NCBI GenBank assembly: GCA_000827325.1
Contig: KN832877.1
Span: forward strand, 1,860,001-1,924,000
Direction: 5' to 3'
Length of the DNA: 64,000 nt
Source of the DNA: Oidiodendron maius Zn
Lineage: Eukaryota; Ascomycota; Leotiomycetes; Myxotrichaceae
Notes under the pieces: generated by a model
Database searches by the model: none
The model's input: only the letters and a program-made list of their open reading frames with translations
What the model was told of the DNA's origin: nothing
In this document: positions 47,701 through 61,900 of the stretch, in pieces
Layout of the letters: the number at the start of each line of letters is the position of its first letter
Numbering within the stretch: the first letter of the stretch is position 1
Program-made: the position numbers and the translations under genes

Positions 47701-49450
47701 GCTATAAAAGAGGCCTTGCTTAAGGTTATAAAGCCTTTAGCTAGGTTATATATAAGGTATTCCTATATAGTAGTTAGCTCCTTGATTAAGTACTTGTTTA
47801 GATAGCTAAACCTAAATATATTATCCTTAATAAGCTTAATCTTATAGTTAGCCTTTTAATATAGAGATAGAATATTAGATTCCTTTTTGGACTAGAAGTC
47901 CAGGAAGTTATAATAGGTCTAGAGAACTTATTATTAAAGTATCTCCTCTATCTCTAGATTAGGGTCTACTACTAGGTTCTAGTATCTATCCTTAATTATA
48001 TAGTTAAAGCTATCTAGTATAATCAAGAAGATCTCTGTTTCTAGTTAGTATATATTAAGCTAGAAGCTATTAGTAGTAATAGTCTTAATCTTAAGAGTCA
48101 ATACCTGTTTCTAACTAGACTATTTAGAGGAGGCCTTTAGCTTGCTTTCTCTTTCCTAGCTAGATAGTTAGTAGTCTTTAGAAAGCCTTAGCTTTTAGTT
48201 TATTTATATAAAGTCTTTCTAGTTCTATTATTCCTATATAATACTATACTTGGCTAGTAGTTATTATATTAATACAGGAATAGTTAGTTACTTATATATT
48301 AATATATTAAGGGGTAGCTATCTATTCTAGATTAACTGTAATTTCTTATCTTGGAGTTCTAGAGAGCTTACCTGATTTAATCTAGTAACTAGATTAAATT
48401 ATAGGTCTAGTAGTAAGGAAGCTGCTTTATTGTCTAGGAATAGCCCCTTAGCTAGGTCCTTTATCAAGACATTAATCTAGATCCTGTCCTTCTATCTCTT
48501 CTTATTATAAGCAATTAGACTATCTCTCTAGAATAGATCCTACTGATATTATAGCTAGACTCTTTAAGACTGGATCTTATTTCTAGAGTATATAGTAATA
48601 GTTTAGGAGTAAGTCTTATTAGAGAGAAATTCCTATAGCTACTATAGCTATTAGTAATAAACATTAATTAAAATATAAAAATAATCAAAGAAATTCCTTC
48701 TAATAATAATATTATAAAAGTCTAGCTCTATAATTAGTATTAAAAGGTTATAGATTCTATAACTATTAATCTTAATATTAAACAAGAAGTATTAGGATAT
48801 TAGGGATCCTTTCTTGCTATTAAATCCCTTAGAATAGATAGTCTAGAAAAGCTATCTAGGCTTTAAGTTAAAAGTATAGTAAAGGTCTAATATAAATTTC
48901 AAATTAAGGAAGATATAGCTATTTACTCTAGTATTACTAAAGGCTTTAGCTTGGATTATAATTATATCCTTATAGAGTATATATATAAGAGTAAAGGAGT
49001 TACCTACTATTAGTAAACTTAAATCAATCTGCTAGAGGTTAAATATATAGGCCTTAAGGGAGGAGTCTTAGCTTAGGGCTCCTAGTTTTCTAACTTGGAT
49101 TTAGAGTCTATCTTATTATTTGCTTTATTACTAGAAACCTTAATATCTTGTTTAATCTTATTAATCCTTAGTATAGTATAAGGGTTAGAGCAAGAGCTAG
49201 CGAAATACCCTACTTTATTATAATTGAAGCAAGATACTTTTAATAGATTAGTTGCTGGTATAGAGGATACTCTAGGACCTGGAGTTAATAAATCCCTTTT
49301 CTTAGTTATAAGTAGGGCTTAGGATAGTCTATATAAATATCTAGATACTAGTAGTATATCTAAAGGTAGCTATATAGTGGAACTACTAGGTTTTATAGTT
49401 TATATAGCTGTAGGATTAGACTAGCAATACTAGACCTAACTTATAGATAG

Positions 49451-49686
49451 TATAGAGGGATAAGCCTATACTATTAAAGTATATAATAGGTATTACTGAG
49501 TTAGAGAGCGATTGAGTTGCTAGGCTATATATAGTAAAACAAAGCAGTAAAATATATAAGAAAAGAATGAATTGAAGTCTTGTCTGGTTGCCTTCTTTTT
49601 AGAGAGAAAGGGCTTTCTATATAAACTTATACTATAACTATATAATCTACTCTACTGTCCTATACTAACACTCCTGTCCTACTATA
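49451..49686 (-). repeat. 3' LTR of element B
   Basis: Direct repeat of 62748-62983, with the same length of 236 bp. The shared stretch includes ATATATAGTAAAACAAAGCA. Most differences are transitions, as RIP produces. On the minus strand it is preceded by a purine-rich tract. Confidence 0.8.
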
Positions 49687-50376
49687 TCTGTCCCTCTCTA
49701 GTCTATAGCTGCCTCTTAGTTACAGTTCTAGTTACTCTATAAACTCAAGCTATCCTTATTTACTATCTCCTTTAAGGTCTTGGTATTCTTTATCAGCTAG
49801 TTTAGGTAATAGTATACTATATAGTAGAGATATCTCTAGGTTATAAAAGTATAATCGATCTCTAAAGGCTTCTTGCTCCTTGATTTGGACTAGCTGTATA
49901 GCTTCTCCTACTATAGTAATAGCTTTCCTTCTCTAAACATTAATATACTACTATACTATAGCTTAGTCACTCTCTAGGATAATATCTCTTTTCTGCTCTA
50001 CTCTAGGAGAATCCTATAGTATATAGTATACTAGTATATTTAATAGTACTTTAAGTTTATTAATCTCGACTACTACTAGAAAATAGAACAGGATTACTTT
50101 ATATCGGTTAGCTAATCTAGATAGTAATATAGGCCTAGCAGATAGATTTATATATATATTATATAGTTATTCCTAAGTCCCTGCTTCTACTACTTTAAGT
50201 ATAGACAAGTCCTTCTAGAGTCCTATAAACTAGAGTAATATCGTCCTTCAAGTCCTAGTAGCAGGTCTATTTGCTCTATACAGGATATAAAGTAGTGTAA
50301 TATAAGCTTGCCCTTTAAGGTATAGAATACTTGTCTATTTAGTTCTAAACCTAATAGCGTTTTCCTTTATATATAT

Positions 50377-50716
50377 TGTTGACTGATATCAGGGCCTCAA
50401 GCATATGAGAGGTGATACAGCACTGATACATGCACAGAGCCTATGCATTGAGTGCCCAGTCCTCTTGCATTGAGCTTGCGTATAGAGCTTACGAGTCCTA
50501 CAAGACTGGAAGCATGTATATAAGGACTGTATTGCATTCCTAAGGAGGTTCCTTAAGTTGTCTCTGCATCATTTAAGTCATTCACTGCTTTTAGCATATC
50601 AGCTATGCCGAAAGCCTTTCCGCATACTGCTATGCCGAAAACCTATAGTCAATATAACTGAGTTTCACCTTGATTCCTGACTACAACCTGCGCACTACTG
50701 AACCTCTGATTCAAGA
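50377..50716. repeat. Solo LTR (Copia-like) with 5-bp target duplication
   Basis: 340 bp starting TGTTGACTGATATCAG and ending TCAAGA, with inverted ends and one mismatch. TATAT flanks both sides (50372-50376 and 50717-50721). The sequence keeps many CA/TG dinucleotides while the surroundings are depleted of them, so it arrived later. It contains no coding sequence. Its family is a guess from length and ends. Confidence 0.65.
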
Positions 50717-51087
50717 TATATTTATTCAGTTATCCTATAAATAAATATATCCTGCTTTGCTCTATAGTCCTTATATAGCTCCTACTACTTACTAAGCTTC
50801 TTGTATATCCCTAGAAGTAGGATAGTATAGTTGTCTACTATCTTATTGTTAAGTGATATTATACCTTGAATCTAGTAGTACCCTCTCCTATTCTCTAAGA
50901 GTTCTAGAATATTAAGGTTAATATATTTAAAGTAGGTAGAATCGCTAGCTCTTGTATACTTTATATAGTATAGGTATATAACCAGTTACTAATACTTATT
51001 AGATTAGAGTACTATATAAAGTATATAGTAAAGAGAATCTTATTATATAAGTTATTATTCTATTAAATAGAATATGTTTTATAGCTA

Positions 51088-52948
51088 ACGTGTATGTACA
51101 GTGAGTCGCTTAGGACAGTAAGCCGTTCATTTTCTATAATTTCCCACCCTACTACACTTTACCCTACTTTTTCTCCACTATATATTATGGAATCAACTTC
51201 TAATAAACACAAGGTTATCCTTACCCTCCAAGCCCTTAAATATAACCCCTGTCTTAATGTTATATATACAGCCAAAATCTATAGTGCTCCACTTAGAACA
51301 GTCCTTGATCGATACAGTGGCCAACCATCACGATACGATATTCAACCCAAATCTCGAAAGCTTACTGATTTAGAAGAATCAGTGATTGTTCAATATATTC
51401 TTGACCTTGATTCCAAAGGGTTTCTACCTAGGCTTTGTAGTATAGAAGATATGGCTAATTATCTGCTTACTGAACGAAATACAGGACGTATCGGAACGTG
51501 CTGGGCTTCTTGCTTTATATAACGACAACTATAGCTTACTATACGTTTTAATCAAAAATACAATTACCAGAGAGCTAAATACAAAGATCCGATTATAATT
51601 AGTGGCTGGTTTTCACTCCTCAAGAATATAATTGTAAAGTATAGGATTGTGGACGCAGATATCTACAATTTTGACAAGACTAGGTTTATAATAGGCGTTA
51701 TCTTAACAGCAATAGTGGTTACAAGCTTAGAGAGGTCTGGTAGAGCAAAGGCAAAGCAGCCTAGTAATCGCGAATAGGTTACAGTAATCCAGGCTATAGA
51801 TACGCTTAGCTAGTCACTACCGCCATTTGTGGTTATAAAGGGCGTATATATCCTACTCTCCTGGTATAATAAGTTTAAATTACTAAAGGGTTAGAGGCTC
51901 TCTGTTAGTAATAATAGGTGGACTATAAATAAGATCAGCCTAGATTGGATCAAGCATTTTGAATTATATATACAGCCTCGAAAAGTAGGTAGATATCGAC
52001 TCCTAATACTTGATAGCTATAAATCCTACCACTTAACCGAATTTAAGCTTTTCTATCAGGACTATAATATCATTATACTTTGCATGCCTCCTTATTCCTC
52101 TTATATTCTCCAGCCACTTGATATAGACTGTTTTAGTCTATTGAAAAAGTCATACAGCAAGCAAATTAAGGGTTTAATATATGGTAGTCAGACCTATATC
52201 ATAAAGGAGGATTTCTTTCCAGCATTCCAGGTAGTATTCCAAGAGTCAATGACTATACAAAACATCCAGGGAGGCTTTAGAGGGACTGGAATTATACCTT
52301 TTAATCCTTAGCGAGTCCTAGATATCCTCCCTCCTTATACAAAAACGCTAACTCCTTCAAACTCACATTCTAGTACAGCCTAAACCTGGAACCCTAGGAC
52401 TCTAAAGAATACAACCAATACCTTATAACAGTCTACCTTTATTAAAACCCGAATTAATTACTATTAGGGTAGCTCTCCAATACAGGCTATTAATGCTATA
52501 GACCAATTTACTAAGGGTTCAGTAGCAATTATATATAAGGTAGCTCTATTGCAGTTACGGATTACTAAGCTAGAAGAGACAAATGAGAGGCTTAGCAAGC
52601 GTTGCAAGCTAAAAAAAACCAGACTATAAAAAGGAGGATCACTTTCTATAGAAGAGGTAGAGGAGTTAGTAGGTTGTATTAATGTAGATAGCCAGCAGAG
52701 TAAGGAAATAGGTAGTAGTGGTGGTCAAGGGCAAGGTATATAATCATATATTCGGTACTGTAGTAATTGCAGTAAGACTGGATATAATATACATACCTGT
52801 CAAATAGTACTAGAGACCTCTAAGGAAGAGGATTGATACATTAATAATTAGTTTTAGGGTGTTATGGTTGAATAATAATTAATCTTATACTAGGGTTATA
52901 GAAAAGTGAACGGCTTACTGTCCTAAGCAACTCACTATATATACACGT
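51088..52948 (+). mobile_element. pogo/Fot1-type DNA transposon (Tc1/mariner superfamily)
   Basis: The 1,861-bp element starts ACGTGTATGTACAGTGAGTC and ends with the inverted form. About 47-50 bp of each end match with a few changes, including CTTAGGACAGTAAGCCGTTCA. It is flanked by TA (51086-51087 and 52949-52950). It carries one decayed transposase gene, listed separately. It is far less AT-rich than its surroundings. Confidence 0.88.
51187..52840 (+). pseudogene. pogo/Fot1-like transposase pseudogene
   Basis: From the ATG at 51187 the frame reads MESTSNKHKVILTLQALKYN, a pipsqueak-type helix-turn-helix. A CENP-B/Tc5-type second DNA-binding region (SRKLTDLEESVIVQYILDLD) follows. The first open part ends at 51520-51522. 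The DDE catalytic core is visible further on as FDKTRF, LLILDSYKSYHL and PPYSSYILQPLDIDCF, the latter inside the open stretch 52084-52311. Its C-terminus has FRGTGIIPFNP, a leucine-rich coiled-coil part, and CSNCSKTGYNIHTC, a zinc-knuckle-like end. Several TAG codons and at least one frame change break it, consistent with mild RIP. The family cuts and pastes DNA at TA sites. This copy cannot make a full protein. Confidence 0.82.
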
Positions 52949-55900
52949 TATCTCTAGTTACTCCTTCTATTTATATTTTGTAGGTAGTACTAGTATATTT
53001 TAAATTCCTCTAAGATAATCTATTCTATCTCTATCTTGAACTACTATAAGAATATATTAGTGATTATAGTCCTATCCTTTACCTACTATTCTGCTATACC
53101 CTAATCCTTGAATATCTCTAAGAGCTTTATCTAGTTATAGTTAAAGGGTTTATATACTATTAGTATAAGCTTATATAGCTCTAGAGAGTTGGAAGGTTAT
53201 ATAGGTCTATACCTCTTTTAGAACTATATATAGGTCTTGATATCAGTCTTCAGCTTCCTAATCTCTAATCTATTTGAGTAGATATTATATAACCTCTGTT
53301 TTAGCTCAGGAAGCTTCAAATTATTAATAATCAATCCAAGAAGTCTAGCTATAGCTATACTATATATATAACAAACCCTCTTGAATTATATCTATTTCTC
53401 TAGTAAGGTCAAGGCCTTATAGACCTAAATAGAACGCTTGCTTTTTACTGTATTTTACTAAGCTTTTGGGATATCTCTAGAGTACTTATATTTCGATTCT
53501 ATAGCTTCCTGATTAGTTTCAAACTTGCTACTATCTAGTTATAACAGTCCTTTAGACCTGTCTTTAGTATTGTTGCTCTCGCTAATACTCTTAGTCTCTT
53601 ACAGCTGTTCTGTTTTCTCTTATATTGTATCCTGTATTGTATCTGGAGTTCTAGCTTTACCAGCTATATTATTATATAATAGAATGATTTCCTCTAGTAG
53701 CTGGGTTAAATCCAGGTCTATAGGCTTACCCTCCCTGCTATCTGTAGTACTTCTAGCTTCCTTGCCTAGTTCTAACTCTAGTATACTAGTATATTCTATA
53801 ACTAGCCTAAAAGAGTCTAATTATAAGCTGTATTCCAGTAGCTTAGCTTATTCCAACTATAGAGCGTCCTTAGTAGCTTTCTAAGCTATACTCCAGTTAC
53901 CTATAATACTATACTTAGCGTTTGATACTCCCTGCCTTAGGTTCTGGATTCGTTTCACTACTTAAAGTTGATATATTTAATTGTAGTTATAAAGGGTATT
54001 TTCTTTATTACCTACCTAATAGCTTTAAGTAGGGTTTGTGATATATTAGTAGTCTGAATCTATATCCTTGCTTTCTTCTCTATCTAGTATAACAGTATAG
54101 AGTCAATAATCTCCTGTCTTTAGTCTTAGTTCTATTTATTAAAGGTAATGATTTTATATATCCTTTTCTAGACTTAATTAAACTCCTCCTTAGAGATATA
54201 CTTCTTATAGTCTCTACTTTGTTTAATATATTCAAAGACTTGCTCTATAAGGTCTCTAGCTCTCTAATAATAATTTGCTATTTGCTTAAGTACTTTATAC
54301 TAGGCTATATATCTCTTATCTCTTTTGACTAACTCTAGGTATATAATTACTTCCTCTACTGTTTAGAAGGCTCTCCCCTTTATATCTACCTTAGTTCTTA
54401 AGCTAAGTTCACCTTCTATCTTGTTCTGCTCTATCCTCTTGTATATTTATTCCTGTCTAGTATAATCCTACTAGTTGTTTCCCTTTATACTACTTAGTAT
54501 ACAGTTGATTTAAAGCTCTTAAAGTTGAAGTTACTAAGTTATAGTTATTTTAAGCAGGTAAGTAGTACCTTAGTAAAAGGATAAGAGCTACTATATAACT
54601 TAAATTCACTTTTTAGTGAAGTGATATATACTGATATAACTCTAGCTTTAGTTAAGTAGTTCACTTCTTTTTATCTTTTTAGTAAAAGGATCTATTCTTT
54701 ATATAACTTTAATACTCTGTTTACTCTCTAGCTCCCTTTTAAACCTTTAAAGTCTATACTACTTCTAGCCTTCTCTCTTTATTCTTCTCTCTATTATCTC
54801 TATTCCTATCCCGTTAAAACTAACCTTTATCTTGGCTTAGTCTAAATCTCCTTCTTTATCTCCTTTAACCTCTCTCTTTACTAGTTGTAACTATACCTCT
54901 AGTTATTACTAAGAGATTATATAAACTTTACTCTCTTTTTGATCCTATATATAGCTCTCTTTATATTTATAACTTAGTTTAATATAATCAGAGATATAAG
55001 AACTATACTAGTAACCTAGTTATAGGTATACTATACCTTAGTATAAAGGTTAATACTATCTAGAAGACTTAGATATACTACTTTAAAGTTATCTTTCTCT
55101 TATATATAAAACTCTAAATAGTAGTCTACTAGTATAATAGTAATACTTTTATAGGTCTAGATAGTATAGCTATAGTCATTGATAAAGAGGTATTTAGTAG
55201 CTTCACTAGCCTTAAGGCTAGTATATATACTTTTAATAATATTGATTTAGTACTTAACTATATATAGTAGGTTATAGATATACTTTACTATAGTAATAGT
55301 ATTAATAATATAGATTATACTTATTATAGAGATATCTTACTAAAACAGTAATCTACTAGAAAGCTATTTATCTAATAGTAAAATAGTCTATATTGGCTTC
55401 CTTAACCTATTACCTATAAAACTAATAATTAAGAGATATAAGACACTCCTTCTATTATCTATAATACTAGTGATCTACTTTATAATAACAGGAAAAGGGC
55501 TACTAAGGAAATAGAAGGACCTATAGAATATACTTAAGAGAATAAGTAAAGAATAGTCTAGAAGAAGGAAGCTAATAATAAATATAATAAGGATAATGAT
55601 AATATAGAGTACTATAGAATAGCTGACTCTAACCCTTCTAACTATAATAATAGTAGAGAGTTCTATCTTATAGATATATATAAAGTAGACTACCTAGATA
55701 GTTATTCTATTAATGCTTAAGTTAAGACTACTATCCCTACTTTTAGTATAGTTGATACTATTATAACTCTATACCCTACTAGTTAGACCTCTATTATATA
55801 CCTATAGTATCTTATATTAACTAATAAATATATAGTATATCTAGATAAGCAAGGGATTAGTATTAAATAGGTTATTGTAGTATATTAGCTTAAAGATAGA

Positions 55901-58900
55901 AGAACCTAACTATTAGTGATTAAAGATATAATAGAGGAAACAGCTACTGAAGTAGTAACTAACTTTATATAATAAGTAAGAGGTAGAAGGAAGAAGCTTC
56001 TAAACTAAGAATAGCTAGAACTTGTTTAGTCTCTCTTCTATTATTAGTTATATTCTTTAGATATATCTTAATAAGGTATATTTTCCTTCTTAGTCTTATA
56101 TAGTTCTTTAATTAGCCCTTAACCTATACTTTAGGTATAGTCGAACTAGTAATAGGTATAGGTAAGTATAATAATATAATACTAGTTAGAGAAGAGATCA
56201 AGGAGTTGGTTATAGTTAGCGTTATAATACTTATTAGCTATAATTATAGTAGTTTGATAAATAAACGCTTCTTGGAATAGATATATCAAAAGGAAACAAA
56301 GGGTAGTAGTAATCCTAGTATTACTTCTTAGTCTATTCTATAATAATTTTTATAATTTATAATCCTTCTCTATAGCTACTTAACTGCTTACTTGTAATAC
56401 TTAATGAAACTTCTATAGGTTTAATAATCTTGTCTCCTGAAACACTGATTTAAACAAAATAATAAAGGAAATTAAGCAGTATAGCTCTAAATCACTATAG
56501 CTAGGCTCTTACTAGGTAGGATTAACGATTAGAGATCCTGTTGTCTAGATACCCCCTAGATTCTTGGGTTAACTATAGAATCTCTCCTTTAGAGTCTCTG
56601 TTTGCTTCTGCTTTAAAGTTACTAGTATTGAAGTCGCTAATATTATCCTTATTTAATCTAGCAGCCAGGTTAAATCCCTGGCTAGGTAATTCGCTTATAT
56701 TATCTATACTAATTATAACCCCTTCCCTTTAAATAAACCTCTTTAGTCTATTGCCTATAAACATTCCAGCTAGTAGTATACTATCCAATTCCTAAAGCAG
56801 ATAGGTTCCTTTCTCTTGATTAGCTTACTAAATCTTATAAGGCCTAAGCTATCTAAAGGCTATCTTAGATCGCTATAATATATTATCTTTCTATACTATA
56901 TTATATACTAAGACAATTGCTCCCTTCTCTAGCTTGCTTATTTGAACCTATCTACTCTTATTAAACTAATCTCTCCCTTTGATTCTCTTTCTCTATAGTC
57001 TTAAGGTTACCTCCTCTAGGTCCTTATCTCTTCTTAATAGCTGTTAGGCCTATAGGGCTAATAATTTATCCCTTGACTTTATAGATAGCTAGTCTAATAT
57101 CCTCTATATAGGAATATCTATCTTAATTAGCAAAACAGCCTCTCTACTATAATTAAGATAGAATAGGGTATATCCAGTTAGTCCTTAAACTATAGTCTAG
57201 TCTGCTAGCAAGATAGTATATAAATAATTTACCTATTCTAGCTTTCCTTCTTTTGTTAACTTAGCTAAAGTATCTTTGAAAGATCTATACCCCCTTTCAA
57301 CTATACTGTTTACTAGTAAATAATATACTAAGATTACAACTCTTTTAATATTATACTTTCAAGAGAACTCTTTTATATACTTCTTGTTTTTAGGCTCTCT
57401 GTCTACTACTAACCTTCTAAACACTCTATAATAGTAGATAATGTCTTCCTATAGGAACTTAGTAATAGATACAGAATTAGCCCTAGCTAGAGTATAAGCT
57501 TCTAGCTACCTGGATAAGTTATCTCTTATAATAATAAGGTAAGATTTTCTGAAGTTTATAGGTATATAAATAATATCTAATCTAACCTTAGCCTATATTA
57601 TCAATTGCTAGGTAGGGTATAATACTTCCTTAAGTCTAGTATTATCCTAAAGCTAGTATTCTAGGTAGTTCTAGTAATATATCTTAATATTAAGGTAGTA
57701 GGATTCCTAAAAGTATCTATCTATTACCTTTTAGTATATACTCTCCCTTCCCTTATAACTGGTTTTATTATAGAGTCTCTTAAGTATTAATACTCTTTCT
57801 TCCTTTAAATCTACTACCTGAGTCTATAGTGTATTCTTTCTAGCCCTTTTAAACAAGGTCCTATCTTGTATTTAGAACTATAGGGCTCTATTCTTGAACT
57901 TTTAGAATTCCTTGACTAATAGACTAACTAGTTTCTTTAGGGTTATTAGGTACTATATAATCTTATATAACTTATTACTATATTTACTATTTAAGATATT
58001 CCCTGAAACTATAGCTAATAGCTTATCTTAGCTTCCTAAGTCTAATAACTCCTTAATACTTACTAGAGTAATCTATAATATACTTAGTTCTATTTCAATA
58101 AATTTATCTATATCTACCTTATACTTCTTATCTATATTATCTGATTTAGCCTATAGCTATTAAGACAATCTATTAGTAGCTATATACTTATAGCTAGGTA
58201 TATACTATACCTTAAAATTGAACAGTCAAATCTATATAAGCTACCTTGTTACTAAAAACCCTAGCAAGTTAGTTCTACTATAGTTTAGCTAAACTACTAA
58301 AACATTAGTATTAGTTTCTAGTATAAAGTAAACTCTATATAACCAGAAACAGACTTTCTTAAGGGCTTTTAGAACCCTTTAATACTCCTACTTTATAGTA
58401 TTATAGTTCTATTCTATATTATTCTATATTCTACTCTTGTATCTTAAAGGATACCTCTTTCCTTTAGTAACTTCCTGTATTAATATTATACTCTACTCCT
58501 TTAATGATATATCTACTATAAGGATAATAAGTCTAGTGCCTTTAGTATAGTCGATCTAGGTAAGGGTTAGTACTATAGTTAGTATAAGCTTTAAGGTATC
58601 TATAGCTAACTGTTACTCTATTCTCTAGTTAAAGTCAACTCCCTTCTTTAATAAGTGGTATATTAGTTTAGTAATTATACTAAACTCAGGAATCTATATA
58701 TAGTAATATATATATATATCTAGGAATACCTGAATCAATATCAGGTCTATATATAGTAGCTAGTCTAGTATCTTGATTACTTTAAAGCTTTTAGATAAAC
58801 GTCTATCTGATCTATAAACAAATCCTACTACTATAACTCTATCTATATACTACTGTAATTTCGGGCCTATTATACCCCTAGCAAGCTTGACTACTACTAA

Positions 58901-61900
58901 CACTTTATCTAAGTTCTAGATATACTCTAAGATAAACTACTGAATTCTAGGGGCGACTTCCTTATTCTTATATTGTGTTCTAGGTCCCTTGACTCCTATA
59001 TTATTAAGAAATAGTCTATAAACATCTAGAATCAAGTCCTTAAGGATCTTGGTTATAATCTATACAAATTAGGTAACCGAGTTAGTAGCTCTCTATAGTA
59101 GAGTAGTTATCTTTAGAAGGCCTAATATTATTATAAAGGCTATCAAGTTCTAGCTCTCCTTAGCTAAAGTAACCTGGTTATATCCAGAAAAGAAGTCTAT
59201 AATAGATAATATAGCTAGGCCTATAAATTCTTCTATAAATTCATCTAGTATAGAAGGTAACCTAGTATCTTATACTATATATCAGTTGTATTCGATTATA
59301 TTATTGATTAATCTATACTTTCCTTTCTTCTTTTTAACTAGGAAGTACAGATTCCTGTATAGTCTATTATAATATTCTAGAATACTAGCTTTAATCTAAT
59401 CTTGAAGTATATTAGCTACTACTCTAATAAGAGCCTTAGATATCAGGAACCCTTTTACTTGCTATACTTTATGTTTTATAGTCTTGATTACCTATAGTAG
59501 TATAACTTCTCTCTTGATTTAGCTATAGTAAATAAAGTCAAATACTAGAGTAGCTTCTTAGTAGTAGAGTATCTTAATTAGTAAGTCTCTTTCCTGTAGT
59601 ATAAGATTAGGCTCTATAATAAGCTTCCTGACTCTTTTAGAGGTTAGACGATACCCTTATACTACCTTAGAGAACTTAGGTATTAGCTAGTAATTAAATA
59701 GTCCTTTCTATATTCTTGATCAAGCTTCTTTAAATAGTTTATCCTTCTAATCAGTATCCTCCTCTAGCCTTAAGCTATCTCCTTATAGCCTATTAATAGG
59801 GTATACCTTCTAAGCCTTCCTTTTATATATAGTAGCTATCTAGACCTCTCTTTTCCCTTTCTAAAGACAGTACTAGATAAACCTTTTAAATACAGATTCC
59901 TTAGACTCTTGCCTTACCTACTAGACCCTATCTAGTCCTCCTCCTTCTTTAGTATAGTCCTTAAACTCTAGTATCTAGAACTTAAACCAAGCTAGTAGCT
60001 GTTTCTGGAGTCCTTTAATACTTATATAAGAGACACTTAAGCTAGTACTCCTCTTTCTAAGTATACTAGCTACTTGTTTTCCAATATCGATTTATAGCTG
60101 TCTTCCTTTTGAACTAAGACCTATACTTTTACCCCTTTATCTATATTAGGATCTATAATATATATATATTGCCCTCTATTCCTATAGAAGTATATTAATC
60201 GGCTAGTATAGCTAAACAGCTAATCTAGCACTAAGGAGCAGGAGGTATCTTTAACTATAAAAATATACTATAGGACTATAACTCTATTGATTTGGATCTC
60301 TATATTCTTATAGACTCTATTAAAACTCTTCCTATCTCTAGTATATATAACTAGGACCAAGTAGGTATCTAGTCTTAATAGCAGCCTTAGCTAGTCTACT
60401 AGGCCCTATATTATAACGTTTACTTTAGTACCTGAGTCTAATAGTGCTATTACCTGGTATCCTTCTTCTAGGCTAACCTTTACTTTAGGAGTCAAAGCTA
60501 TATAGTTATAGAGTTGCTCTCTAGATAGTCTAATTGAGTTTAAGTAGACCTCTTATTCTATACCTGGGCTTGCCTATATCCCCCTGAATATAAGCTTCTA
60601 GACTAAGTTAGAGCAGTTTAGTAGCTCCTTTACTATAATATCCAGAACTACTGTTTAGAGGATCTTATCAAGTAGTTCTTAAGGTTATACCTTTTATTTT
60701 AGGGTTATAGCTAGCTTCTTAAGATAAGTCCTAGATCCTTTTACTATCTCCCTAATCTCTTTCTCTTTAATAACCTCTTTTTTCTAGTTCTTGTCTACTT
60801 CTATAGGTTCTATAGTTCTAATAGCTTCCTACTTACTAGCTAGCTAGACCTTCAGGTAAGGGAGCTTCTTTTCTATATCTATCTTCTTCTTTAAGATAGA
60901 CTTAGATATCTTTTACTTGTCTTCTTTCTTAAGTCTTACCTCTCTAGTAGTAACTCTGAATTCTGCCTTAAGGTACTTCTAGGTATTAACTTTATCTTTC
61001 TTAGAGTCTAAATCACTATAAGCTATACCTATAGAAGATATATTAGTAGAGACTATAGAGGGAACTAAACTATTTACCCTTATATTACTAAAAACCTAAA
61101 AGTATTGAGATCTATTATAGTATATAAAGGTAGAGTATATAACAGACTCTAGTCTTCTAAAACAGATCCTTCTATTAATGCTTAGATAATATAAGCCCTT
61201 CTTTAAGTCCTCCTTTAGCTCTAGATAGTTGCTATAATAGTGCTTGCTTTCCTAATAGTAGTAATAGCTTTAGGTTACCTAAAGGAGTGTCTAAGACTAA
61301 CTGCTATAGCCAGGTAAGGTCCAGCTTACTAGTTAGTTAACTTCCTTTTATACTTCACCTCTTTATTGATTTAACCTAGCGGCTAGGTTAAATCCACTAG
61401 TATTCCTAGTATTGATTATTAGTACTATTGCCTTAAAGGCTTTAGTTAACCCCTTAAGCTTAGTACTAGTGCCTTTTCTAGTAGTAGGGATTACTAGTAG
61501 TATATATATAAGTCCCTTTCCTTTTATTAGTTCTAGCCCTAGCTCTTGGTTATAATCAACTAGTTTACTCAAGGCTAATTGTCTAGCTTGATTATATAAG
61601 AACTCTTTAGTAGATAGATTATCCTTATAGAGATTAAGTATTTCCTTGATTATTTTTATAAAGTCTAAGCTATTTAATAATTCCTCCTTAATATAGAACT
61701 TCCTTACTAGCTTCTTTTATACTTTCTCAGGTAACCCTTCTAAGAACTAGCTTCTATAAGTATATTTATCTAGTACTTTTTTGTTATATAGTATATTAGT
61801 AATTACTATATACTATTATATATATTATTAAAGGTTATTGTCTTCTTTTTAAATCTTAGCTATAAAGGCTTATAAGTATTTGTATAAATAGGTCTATTAG

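Larger units (their letters stand above)
49687..56400 (-). other. Extra region of element B between pol and 3' LTR, unclassified
   Basis: Apart from the solo LTR and the pogo element, about 4.5 kb here matches no standard Gypsy part that I can recognise. The minus strand at 49.7-50.3 kb and 53.0-54.5 kb looks as if it once coded. The stretch 54.96-56.3 kb could have a different origin. It may be an additional element gene or further nested relics. I name no function. Confidence 0.35.

Noticed and set aside
53525-53884. 119-codon plus-strand frame in the transposon block
   Set aside because: Serine/leucine-rich reading opposite to a decayed minus-strand region; low complexity created by RIP.
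61363-61572. 69-codon minus-strand frame
   Set aside because: Only a fragment of the gag-pol region of element B and not a separate gene.
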